Assembly: GCA_902478765.1 (NCBI GenBank)
Contig: CABSMN010000060.1
Coordinates: 1 to 6,830 of the forward strand
From: an uncultured Collinsella sp.
Lineage (GTDB): Bacteria; Actinomycetota; Coriobacteriia; Coriobacteriales; Coriobacteriaceae
Length of the DNA stretch: 6,830 bases
Reading direction: 5' to 3'
The notes below the pieces were generated by a model. That model did no database searches. It saw only the letters and a program-made list of their open reading frames with translations, and was not told the DNA's origin. Shown in pieces: positions 1 to 4,226 of the stretch (position 1 is its first letter; each line of letters starts with the position of its first letter). Both the position numbers and the translations under genes were made by a program.

Positions 1-546
1 GCGAATGGAGCCACCGGTATCCGAGCCCAGCGAGAGCGCGACCTCGCCCGCGGCGACGGCTGCAGCGGAGCCGCCCGAGGAGCCGCCGGGCACGCGCTCG
101 GTATCCCAGGGGTTGTTGGTGCGGTGGAACGCCGAGCTCTCGGTAGAGCTGCCAAAGGCAAACTCGTCCATGTTGGCCTTGCCCATGGGCAGGCAGCCGG
201 CGTCGAGCATGCGCTGGACGCAGGTGGCGGTGTAGACGCTCTGGTAGTTCTCGAGCATGCGGGAAGCGCAGGTGGTGCGCGTACCCACGAGGTTCATGTT
301 GTCCTTGATGGCCAGCGGCACGCCCGCGAGCGGGGGCAGCGGCTTGCCTGCGGCACGGTCGGCATCCACGCGCGCGGCGGCCTCGAGCGCGAGCTCGGGC
401 GCCACCTGCAGGAATGCCTGGACCCCGCCCTCGCGCGCCTCGATGGCGGCAAGGGAGGCCTGGGCCACCTCGGTAGCGGTAAAGTCGCCGGCGGAAACGC
501 CCGCGGCGATCTGGGCGGCGGTAAGGGAATCGAAGCTTAGCGCCAT
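1..546 (-). CDS. gatA: Aspartyl/glutamyl-tRNA(Asn/Gln) amidotransferase subunit A, N-terminal 182 residues (runs off the window)
   Basis: GatA is the amidase subunit of GatCAB. It releases ammonia from glutamine so that mischarged Glu-tRNA(Gln) or Asp-tRNA(Asn) can be amidated in the cytoplasm. The frame is open from the ATG at 546 to base 1, giving 182 residues; the rest lies beyond the left edge. The amidase-signature catalytic triad is visible: Lys81 in LAIKDN, the cis-Ser156 in GGSSGGS, and nucleophile Ser180 in DTGGSIR. The 24-residue gap between the two serines is the one usual for the family. The start is fixed by the TAATG overlap with the gatC stop, so the two genes are translationally coupled and share a transcript. 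Nothing appears broken. Identification is very secure; only the C-terminal part is unseen. Confidence 0.97.
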   Translation of the reverse strand, partial: MALSFDSLTAAQIAAGVSAGDFTATEVAQASLAAIEAREGGVQAFLQVAPELALEAAARVDADRAAGKPLPPLAGVPLAIKDNMNLVGTRTTCASRMLENYQSVYTATCVQRMLDAGCLPMGKANMDEFAFGSSTESSAFHRTNNPWDTERVPGGSSGGSAAAVAAGEVALSLGSDTGGSIR

Positions 547-857
547 TACTCGCTCTCCCCCTCTCCCAAAATGGACGGCACGCGGAAGTAGCGGTCGCGC
601 GCGCTGCCGGCGTTTTCGAGCGCAACGTCGAGCGGCAGGTCGCGCTCGGACTCGCGCAGGTCATCGCCCATCACGTTGGACAGGCTTCCGATGGGATGGA
701 ACGTAGGCTCCACGTCGGGCAAGTCATATTGCAGGACGAGCTCGAGCATCTGGACGGCGTCGTTCATGTAGGACGTCATCTGGGTGAGCTCGTCATCGGT
801 CAGTGCGATCTTTGCGTACTCGGCGATGCCGCGCACGTCTTTCTCGCTGAGTGCCAT
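546..857 (-). CDS. gatC: Aspartyl/glutamyl-tRNA(Asn/Gln) amidotransferase subunit C
   Basis: GatC is the small subunit that wraps around and stabilises GatA and GatB in the tRNA-dependent amidotransferase. The product is 103 residues, normal for the family. Family features are present: an N-terminal helical segment (KDVRGIAEYAKIALTDDEL, about residues 6-24), a middle DLPDVEPTFHP segment (about 45-55), and the C-terminal ALENAGSARDRYFRVPSIL block (about 79-97). An in-frame ATG 18 bases upstream (875) would add MRKGAP. I prefer 857 because an AAGGGAG ribosome binding site lies 5 bases before it, inside that extension. The stop codon shares one base with the gatA start. This is the first gene of a gatC-gatA operon running leftwards; gatB may follow outside the window. 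Confidence 0.95.
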   Translation of the reverse strand: MALSEKDVRGIAEYAKIALTDDELTQMTSYMNDAVQMLELVLQYDLPDVEPTFHPIGSLSNVMGDDLRESERDLPLDVALENAGSARDRYFRVPSILGEGESE

Positions 858-862
858 AGGCG

Positions 863-871
863 CTCCCTTCC
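863..871 (-). promoter_or_regulatory. Ribosome binding site choosing the gatC start
   Basis: On the minus strand this reads GGAAGGGAG, ending 5 bases before the ATG at 857. It lies downstream of the alternative ATG at 875, so it supports the shorter gatC. Confidence 0.7.
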
Positions 872-892
872 GCATAACAGATAAACCGCTCT

Positions 893-898
893 AGTATA
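893..898 (-). promoter_or_regulatory. Candidate -10 box for gatC-gatA
   Basis: The minus strand reads TATACT, five of six matches to the consensus -10, with transcription expected to begin near 886 and a short leader before gatC. No good -35 hexamer is seen at 16-18 bases upstream, so the call rests on the -10 and its position alone. Confidence 0.35.
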
Positions 899-992
899 CA
901 AGGCTACGCTGCTTGGAGCAGGTGCTTTACCCAAATGCAGCGAAAACGTAACGAGGGCGGTGGATTGGCAGGCAGCGGGCTGGCGGTTCTGG

Positions 993-1096
993 AGCGAAAC
1001 CGCACCGTCCATAGCGAAAACCGTCTCGCCCACAACGAAAACCGCGCCGCCCAAAACGAAAGCCGTCCCGACCGCAATGAAAACCATCACAACATT
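993..1096. repeat. Degenerate 21-bp tandem repeat, five units
   Basis: Units begin at 993, 1013, 1034, 1055 and 1076. The first is 20 bp and the other four are 21 bp. The shared core is AACGAAAACCG followed by a C-rich tail ending near CCCA. Spacing is a multiple of three, so all frames read as a heptad-like peptide repeat, but no frame has a convincing start or homology, and I do not call a gene. The last unit runs directly into the left arm of the inverted repeat at 1081. Together with the two palindromes this accounts for most of the gene-free stretch from 876 to 1203. Confidence 0.75.
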
Positions 1097-1145
1097 CGAC
1101 GCTTTTCGCCAAGATCGCGATTTTCATCGAATGTTGTGATGGTTT
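1081..1145. repeat. Perfect 19-bp inverted repeat with 27-base spacer
   Basis: The left arm, AAACCATCACAACATTCGA (1081-1099), is matched exactly by its reverse complement at 1127-1145. The arms are too long to be chance. Neither side is followed by a proper T-run, so it is a poor intrinsic terminator. It sits about 60 bases past the sortase stop and could still act as an mRNA 3' stabiliser, or be a REP-like or miniature mobile element. It overlaps the last 21-bp repeat unit. Confidence 0.8.
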
Positions 1146-1155
1146 GGAAGTCCCG

Positions 1156-1190
1156 ACCACCGCAAAGGTGCCTGTCCCCTTTGCGGTGGT
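1156..1190. repeat. REP-like palindrome, 13-bp perfect arms
   Basis: ACCACCGCAAAGG (1156-1168) pairs with CCTTTGCGGTGGT (1178-1190) around a 9-base loop. On the minus strand the core reads GGGGACAGGCACC. From memory, this core recurs in intergenic palindromes of many bacteria and is linked with REP-associated tyrosine transposases; no search was done. It begins 14 bases after the sortase stop. Lacking a T-run on either strand, it is not a standard terminator but may protect or end the sortase transcript. Confidence 0.7.
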
Positions 1191-1203
1191 TCTGAAGAAT
1201 GTC

Positions 1204-2154
1204 TTATGCCGAGGCCTTGGCCTTGCGGCGCTTGCGTACCGCGTGAATCACGATGTCCAGCAGCAACAGCACAATGGCCACGACCACGATAAGCACGGCA
1301 AACTCACGCTTGCCCCAGTGGCGGCCAGCCAGCGACTTTTGCTTGTCGACGTCCTTCTTGCTGTACTTGGTGCGCACGCAATGCACCAGCAGGCGATGGT
1401 CGTTTACGCCGTAAGGCGTGCAGGTGACGAGCGTCACCTTGTCGGCGCCGGGCTCGATGGTCAGCGACTCCATCTCCTCGGGCAGCACCACCTCAGAGTC
1501 CACCATCTTATAGGCGAGCGTCTTGTTCATGGTGTGCAGCAGCACCAGGTCGCCGGGCTCCAGCGAATGGATGTCGTCGAACATGCTCAGGTTGCGCATG
1601 CCCGAGTGCGCGGTGAGCACGCAATGCGTCGAGGTGCCACCCACCGGCAGGCTCGTGCCCTCAAGGTGGCCGACGCCCGCCATAAGGACTTCCTCGCTCG
1701 TGCCGTGGTAGATGGGCATGCTCACGTCGATGGAGGGAATCTCGACCCAGCTCATCATGGGGTCGCGGTCAAAGATGAGCTGCTGAGCGTAGGGCTCGAT
1801 CTGGTCGGCGGGAAGCTCGGTGGCCTCGCCCGCCAGCTGCTCGTTAAAGGAGCGCGCCTGGAGCAGGATGCGCTCGCGCTCCTCGGCAGACAGCGCGTCC
1901 ACGGTGCTGGACACGGTGCTGATCTGGTTGAACACGCCCGAGGCCTCGAGCCGGTCCAAGATCCACGGCCAGGTCATAAGGCCCACGCCAATAAGGATGA
2001 TGACGATGGTGATGAGCCGGTCGGCCCAGCGCGGCAGTCGCTTGCGGCGGCGCTTGGGCTTGGGCTTGGGCTTGGGCTGAGGTTTGGGCTGAGGGCTTGA
2101 GCCACCGTTGGCCGCGGCGTTATTGCTCTTCATATGTTTGGCGCCCTGCACCAT
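1204..2154 (-). CDS. Class C (pilin-polymerising) sortase
   Basis: This membrane-bound transpeptidase cuts LPXTG-type sorting signals and joins the acyl intermediate to the pilin-motif lysine of the next subunit. The product is 316 residues. In order: a Pro/Lys-rich cytoplasmic N-terminus (21-39), a first membrane segment (about 46-66), a lid-like DP pair at 131-132, and the catalytic domain. That domain has WVEIPSIDVSMPIYHG, HLEGTSLPVGG, His183 in TAHSGM, Cys245 in TLVTCTPYG and Arg254 in NDHRLLV. A second membrane segment (about 285-305) precedes a basic tail. Two membrane anchors plus HLEGTSLPVGG are typical of class C. The start at 2154 has an AGAGGAG site 9 bases upstream; ATG 2133 is an alternative. 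Lid and His contexts differ slightly from the usual forms (DPM, not DP-aromatic; TAHSG, not TGHRG). It probably serves the pilins at 4227-6788, although about 2.1 kb separates them. Confidence 0.95.
   Translation of the reverse strand: MVQGAKHMKSNNAAANGGSSPQPKPQPKPKPKPKRRRKRLPRWADRLITIVIILIGVGLMTWPWILDRLEASGVFNQISTVSSTVDALSAEERERILLQARSFNEQLAGEATELPADQIEPYAQQLIFDRDPMMSWVEIPSIDVSMPIYHGTSEEVLMAGVGHLEGTSLPVGGTSTHCVLTAHSGMRNLSMFDDIHSLEPGDLVLLHTMNKTLAYKMVDSEVVLPEEMESLTIEPGADKVTLVTCTPYGVNDHRLLVHCVRTKYSKKDVDKQKSLAGRHWGKREFAVLIVVVAIVLLLLDIVIHAVRKRRKAKASA
2053..2094. repeat. Hexamer repeat encoding the Pro-Lys tract of the sortase
   Basis: Seven consecutive 6-base units lie here: four exact CTTGGG, then the variants CTGAGG, TTTGGG and CTGAGG. 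On the minus strand they encode alternating Pro with Lys or Gln (about residues 21-34). Gain or loss of units would keep the frame and alter only the tract length ahead of the first membrane segment. Confidence 0.8.
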
Positions 2155-2163
2155 CGCCGGTCA

Positions 2164-2170
2164 CTCCTCT
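2164..2170 (-). promoter_or_regulatory. Ribosome binding site of the sortase gene
   Basis: Minus-strand AGAGGAG lies 9 bases before the ATG at 2154. It favours this start over the in-frame ATG at 2133, which has no purine-rich site close to it. Confidence 0.65.
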
Positions 2171-2198
2171 ACAACTCAAGTTGTCTAAACAAATAATA
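2171..2198 (-). promoter_or_regulatory. Possible sortase promoter and small palindrome in the leader
   Basis: A minus-strand TATTAT (2193-2198) could be a -10 box, and the palindrome ACAACT-CA-AGTTGT (2171-2184) lies between it and the ribosome binding site, near the expected transcript start. No clear -35 is seen. The sortase may instead be read through from the regulator gene 130 bases upstream; no terminator is seen between them. Confidence 0.3.
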
Positions 2199-2284
2199 GC
2201 CGATTAGCGAGCCTCGCGTGCCACCACTCGGACAATGGAGTCAGGACCGAAACACCGCCTACGGTCTGAATTCTTGGAGACCTT

Positions 2285-3253
2285 CTACAGCGCTTCCTGC
2301 CATGGATATTCCTTTCCAAACATGTGATCGAGTTCGAGCTGAATTCGTTCGTCGTCGATTGCCGCCAAAGATAGCGCAAGTGAGATGTCGTCGATACGGG
2401 AGGAGTCGCCAAACACGGGCGCATAGCGCCACACTTGGATCATCGCCGTTTCGTTGTCTGGCAGTTTCCCGTCTGCGACTTCAAGGTCACGCAGGTCACG
2501 CCATGCACTTCTTAAGACGGCCTTTTGCTCCATGCCCGGCGCAGCGAGCATCGAACGCGCAGCGAGCGCCGTCTCCCCGGCGTCAGCAAGGCGGTCGACC
2601 TGTGGTGCCTTCCTTGCAAAAATAACCTTCGAGACAGGCGAGGAAAGCTCTGCCATGTGCTCACTGAGCAGAAGATCCACGGCAACGGGGAACACAATGA
2701 CACGCCGTTCGCGCCGCTCGCGCCTTGCGAGCCCCCTGTCTACAAGCTCGGTTACGGCCTCGCTCGCGCGGCTTGCCGAAATTCCAAGCGCACGACAAAG
2801 GTCATCGGAATGATATGACTCCTGCCCTGCTCCCCAGATTGCGGCAGCCTGCGCGTTGGGCGATATCTTGGTCGCGCGACTATGAAATCGAGTGCCGCTC
2901 CTCTCCGTGCAGGCCGCACCCATAAATGGTAGAAAAGCCTGTCTACCAGGGCAAACAAAGGGGATTCCTTGTGCGACCAATGCCTTGCGTTGGCGCGCAT
3001 CGGCATCAGGAAACGAAACGACGACAGGAGCCTCCGCACGCAAGGCTAACTGGCTATAGACTCTCTTAGCCTCGGGAAGCCCGACGCCAGTAGACAAACT
3101 TGCAAGCAAAAAAGAAAAACCATTTGCGTCAACGGCGCGGACCTCAATCGACCGTAGATGCAGCGGCAAGTGTGCGGATCCAGGCCAAGTTTTAGCCTTG
3201 GCGGAGAGGCCTAATGCTTCTTGTAAGTAGGTAAGCGCTTCGTTCATTTCCAT
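2285..3253 (-). CDS. Winged helix-turn-helix DNA-binding protein of unknown role
   Basis: The product has 322 residues, no signal peptide and no membrane segment, so it is a cytoplasmic, probably DNA-binding protein. An N-terminal domain (about 1-115) ends in the block QGIPFVCPGRQAFLPFMGA. A MarR-like winged helix follows (about 133-188: SYHSDDLCRALGISASRASEAVTELVDRGLARRERRERRVIVF), with a recognition helix near SASRASEAVTEL and a basic wing. A C-terminal domain (about 198-322) contains VWRYAPVFG and DDISLALSL...DDERI. I recall this three-part layout in proteins annotated only as MarR-family or hypothetical, so no target or ligand is assigned. ATG 3253 and ATG 3247 are both possible starts, neither with a good ribosome binding site. 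The gene precedes the sortase in the same direction and could control pili or the adjacent RNA/peptide modules, but that is inference. Confidence 0.85.
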   Translation of the reverse strand: MEMNEALTYLQEALGLSAKAKTWPGSAHLPLHLRSIEVRAVDANGFSFLLASLSTGVGLPEAKRVYSQLALRAEAPVVVSFPDADARQRKALVAQGIPFVCPGRQAFLPFMGAACTERSGTRFHSRATKISPNAQAAAIWGAGQESYHSDDLCRALGISASRASEAVTELVDRGLARRERRERRVIVFPVAVDLLLSEHMAELSSPVSKVIFARKAPQVDRLADAGETALAARSMLAAPGMEQKAVLRSAWRDLRDLEVADGKLPDNETAMIQVWRYAPVFGDSSRIDDISLALSLAAIDDERIQLELDHMFGKEYPWQEAL

Positions 3254-3283
3254 CTTTTTCGCTTAGTTCCAGATTGTTTTGTA

Positions 3284-3289
3284 ATTATA
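3284..3289 (-). promoter_or_regulatory. -10 box of the winged-helix regulator gene
   Basis: The minus strand reads TATAAT, a perfect -10, inside an AT-rich stretch about 30 bases before the start codon. The -35 is weak (TAGTCA at a 15-base spacing is the best seen). It faces away from the plus-strand small-RNA promoter at 3377, with about 90 bases between them. Confidence 0.55.
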
Positions 3290-3376
3290 CATTATTTTTG
3301 GAAATGACTAGATTATTAGGCCATAGGCTCGTATTTGAGTTTTCAAAATATCTCGAATCAACTGAGCGATTCGGGA

Positions 3377-3382
3377 TACAAT
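3377..3382 (+). promoter_or_regulatory. -10 box of small RNA copy 1
   Basis: TACAAT within GGGATACAAT is identical in both module copies and lies 7 bases before the predicted RNA start at 3389. No consensus -35 is present. Instead a conserved ATTTGAGTTTTCAAAA box (3333-3348) lies 29 bases upstream, which suggests an UP-like or activator site. Confidence 0.5.
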
Positions 3383-3388
3383 GTTTAT

Positions 3389-3485
3389 AGAAAACGACGC
3401 ATCCCGCGTAAGTGTTAAGGAGCGCGGGCAGCCTAGTTTTCTAACGTGTTAAACGGCCGGGCTGCAACCCCGGCCGTTCTTATTT
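3389..3485 (+). ncRNA. Predicted structured small RNA, copy 1
   Basis: This is a predicted RNA of about 95 nt with no plausible reading frame. Three helices can be drawn: an outer stem TAGAAAAC/GTTTTCTA (3388-3395 with 3436-3443), an inner stem CCCGCG/CGCGGG (3403-3408 with 3423-3428), and a terminator hairpin at 3452-3478. The sister copy at 3857 keeps all three, with compensatory changes. The RNA begins 7 bases after a TACAAT -10 and its 3' end runs into the stop codon of the convergent 49-residue peptide gene. That geometry fits an antisense RNA acting on the 3' end of the peptide mRNA, as in type I toxin-antitoxin loci. I do not recognise a named RNA family, and the antisense role is inference. 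Confidence 0.6.
3452..3485 (+). terminator. Rho-independent terminator of small RNA copy 1 (possibly bidirectional)
   Basis: A perfect 10-bp stem, AACGGCCGGG/CCCGGCCGTT (3452-3461 with 3469-3478), closes a 7-base loop and is followed by TTCTTATTT. On the minus strand the same stem lies just past the peptide stop codon, with a weaker T-run, so it may end both transcripts. Confidence 0.7.
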
Positions 3486-3629
3486 GCGCTTGCGGCGCAA
3501 ACGCCGAGAACCGTCCGCACCGCGCGTGCGCCTACGGACCTTAAACCGAACCTCATACGAGTCAAAAAACGCGATGACGAACGAGCCCACCGCCGCAAGG
3601 GCGGCGAGCACGTTAAGGAATTTCAGCAT
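3480..3629 (-). CDS. 49-residue membrane peptide with a strongly basic tail (toxin-like, function unknown)
   Basis: The peptide has a short N-terminus, one hydrophobic segment (about residues 4-22, LNVLAALAAVGSFVIAFF), then DSYEV and a tail in which 13 of the last 22 residues are Arg or Lys. Single-span plus basic tail is the form of many type I toxins and holin-like peptides, but no specific family is recognised. The start at 3629 is chosen for its GGAGGT site 6 bases upstream; a longer frame from 3707 has no such support. The stop overlaps the predicted 3' end of the convergent small RNA. A C-terminal copy survives at 3947-4046 without the membrane segment or start. Translation signals are strong, so I believe it is expressed. 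A non-toxic small membrane protein is the main alternative. Confidence 0.65.
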   Translation of the reverse strand: MLKFLNVLAALAAVGSFVIAFFDSYEVRFKVRRRTRGADGSRRLRRKRK

Positions 3630-3635
3630 TTGGGG

Positions 3636-3641
3636 ACCTCC
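3636..3641 (-). promoter_or_regulatory. Ribosome binding site of the 49-residue peptide
   Basis: Minus-strand GGAGGT lies 6 bases before the ATG at 3629. It is the strongest reason to treat this short frame as a gene and to reject the longer start at 3707. Confidence 0.75.
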
Positions 3642-3706
3642 GATCGAGTCGTCGGCCGCCCGCGCACGGAATGCGTCGCAAAGCCATTTTACCGCGAGTA
3701 CTCGCA

Positions 3707-3735
3707 CTTACAGCTGGTATACGCGATTTTGACAA
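3707..3735 (-). promoter_or_regulatory. Candidate promoter of the 49-residue peptide gene
   Basis: Minus-strand TTGTCA (3730-3735) and TGTAAG (3707-3712) are separated by 17 bases. The -10 matches only four of six positions. A second possible -10, TAAAAT, lies at 3686-3691 without a good -35. Either gives a leader of roughly 50-70 bases before the start codon. Confidence 0.35.
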
Positions 3736-3767
3736 ACATTTGTTCGATAGTCATACGCTCGATCCTT

Positions 3768-3796
3768 CGGACAGTGAAGCCCAACCGCATTGTCCG
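3768..3796. repeat. Inverted repeat upstream of module copy 2
   Basis: CGGACAGTG (3768-3776) pairs with CATTGTCCG (3788-3796), with one G-T mismatch, around an 11-base loop. A moderately T-rich stretch follows on the plus strand (to 3811), so it may be a weak terminator upstream of the second RNA promoter. It has no counterpart in copy 1. Confidence 0.35.
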
Positions 3797-3844
3797 GCAT
3801 ATTTGCGTTTTCAAAACAGCCCGGATTGGCGGGGCGATCCGGGA

Positions 3845-3850
3845 TACAAT
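3845..3850 (+). promoter_or_regulatory. -10 box of small RNA copy 2
   Basis: TACAAT within GGGATACAAT is conserved exactly from copy 1 and lies 7 bases before the predicted RNA start at 3857. The conserved upstream box ATTTGCGTTTTCAAAA is at 3801-3816. Confidence 0.5.
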
Positions 3851-3856
3851 CGTTTC

Positions 3857-3950
3857 AGGAAACGACGCCCCGCGTAAGCGTTCGAAAGCGCGGGCGACCA
3901 GTTTCCGGTGTTGTTAAATGCCCGGACTCCGAACCACGGGCATTCTAATC
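3857..3950 (+). ncRNA. Predicted structured small RNA, copy 2
   Basis: This homologue of the RNA at 3389 has the same order of helices: GGAAAC/GTTTCC (3858-3863 with 3901-3906), CCCGCG/CGCGGG (3869-3874 with 3889-3894), and a terminator hairpin (3917-3944). Compared with copy 1, the outer stem swaps one A-T pair for G-C, and the terminator stem has changed sequence while staying paired. That pattern suggests selection on RNA structure. It no longer faces an intact peptide gene, so it may be an orphan copy able to act in trans on the copy 1 transcript. The target is not shown by the sequence. Confidence 0.55.
3917..3950 (+). terminator. Terminator hairpin of small RNA copy 2
   Basis: AATGCCCG (3917-3924) pairs with CGGGCATT (3937-3944) around a 12-base loop and is followed by TTCTAATCTT. 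It is weaker than the copy 1 terminator but in the same place in the module. Confidence 0.5.
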
Positions 3951-4046
3951 TTGCACGCGCGGCGCAAATGCCTTCTACCGTCCGCACCGCGCGTGCGCCT
4001 ACGGACCTTAAACCGAACCTCATACGAGTCAAAAAACGCGATGACG
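3947..4046 (-). pseudogene. C-terminal remnant of the 49-residue membrane peptide
   Basis: The minus-strand frame reads VIAFFDSYEVRFKVRRRTRGADG, divided here for clarity as VIAFFDSYEV then RFKVRRRTRGADG, followed by a diverged basic end. It matches the C-terminal half of the peptide at 3480-3629. Upstream of VIAFF the frame reads through PPPSDADSS to a stop codon with no ATG and no ribosome binding site. Downstream it lacks the original stop and runs through the RNA terminator region to a TAA at 3914-3916. It is therefore not expected to be translated as a membrane peptide. Confidence 0.8.
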
Positions 4047-4087
4047 GATGAGTCCGCATCGGACGGTGGAGGCTGCCTGTGTTATCC

Positions 4088-4125
4088 AAAAAGAACGGGG
4101 CAAACTCCAGCGCGGAGTCTGCCCC
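4088..4125 (-). terminator. Rho-independent terminator of the pilin operon
   Basis: On the minus strand, a 12-bp stem with one mismatch (4114-4125 pairing with 4097-4108) closes a 5-base loop and is followed by GTTCTTTTT (4096-4088). It lies about 100 bases past the backbone pilin stop. A smaller hairpin, CATCCC/GGGATG (4193-4198 with 4209-4214), sits between them without a T-run. Confidence 0.85.
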
Positions 4126-4226
4126 GAAAAGAGAATGGCAAAGCAAGAACGTCGATGGACGAGAAAAGTGTCCGCAAGTCTCATGGCCATCACATCCCAC
4201 CTGCCAAAGGGATGGGTGAGCGAGCG

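Larger units (their letters stand above)
3333..3579. repeat. Duplicated module, copy 1 (complete)
   Basis: This segment aligns with 3801-4046 at an offset of 466-468 bases. It begins with a shared ATTTG-A/C-GTTTTCAAAA box and runs through a predicted small RNA. It ends in a block of 70 identical bases (3510-3579 against 3977-4046) inside the small peptide gene. Homology stops inside the peptide's membrane segment. This copy keeps the whole peptide gene. Confidence 0.9.
3801..4046. repeat. Duplicated module, copy 2 (peptide gene truncated)
   Basis: This is the second copy of the segment at 3333-3579. It keeps the upstream box, the -10, the small RNA with its terminator, and 70 identical bases of the peptide coding sequence. 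The peptide's N-terminal membrane segment, start codon and ribosome binding site are replaced by unrelated DNA beyond 4046. Confidence 0.9.

Noticed and set aside
993..1145. CRISPR-like appearance of the 21-bp repeats
   Set aside because: The units are directly adjacent with no spacers and diverge from each other.
935..1195. Plus-strand frame with an ENR-type heptad repeat, and its minus-strand counterparts
   Set aside because: The heptads come from the 21-bp DNA repeat and the frame crosses two palindromes. There is no ribosome binding site or recognisable domain.
1144..2100. Plus-strand open frame of 318 codons over the sortase
   Set aside because: It is His/Gln/Arg-rich shadow translation of a clear sortase with an intact catalytic triad on the minus strand.
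2211..2282. Short palindromes between the regulator and the sortase (GCGAG-CTCGC, GGTCT-AGACC)
   Set aside because: The stems are 4-5 bp with unsuitable loops and no T-run, so no terminator is called there.
4052..4062. Small hairpin TCCG-CAT-CGGA next to the module copy 2 boundary
   Set aside because: It is too short and lacks a T-run or conservation in copy 1.
3811..4200. Minus-strand open frame of 129 codons across module copy 2
   Set aside because: It is in a different frame from the peptide remnant, crosses the pilin terminator and an RNA terminator, and has no supporting start signal.
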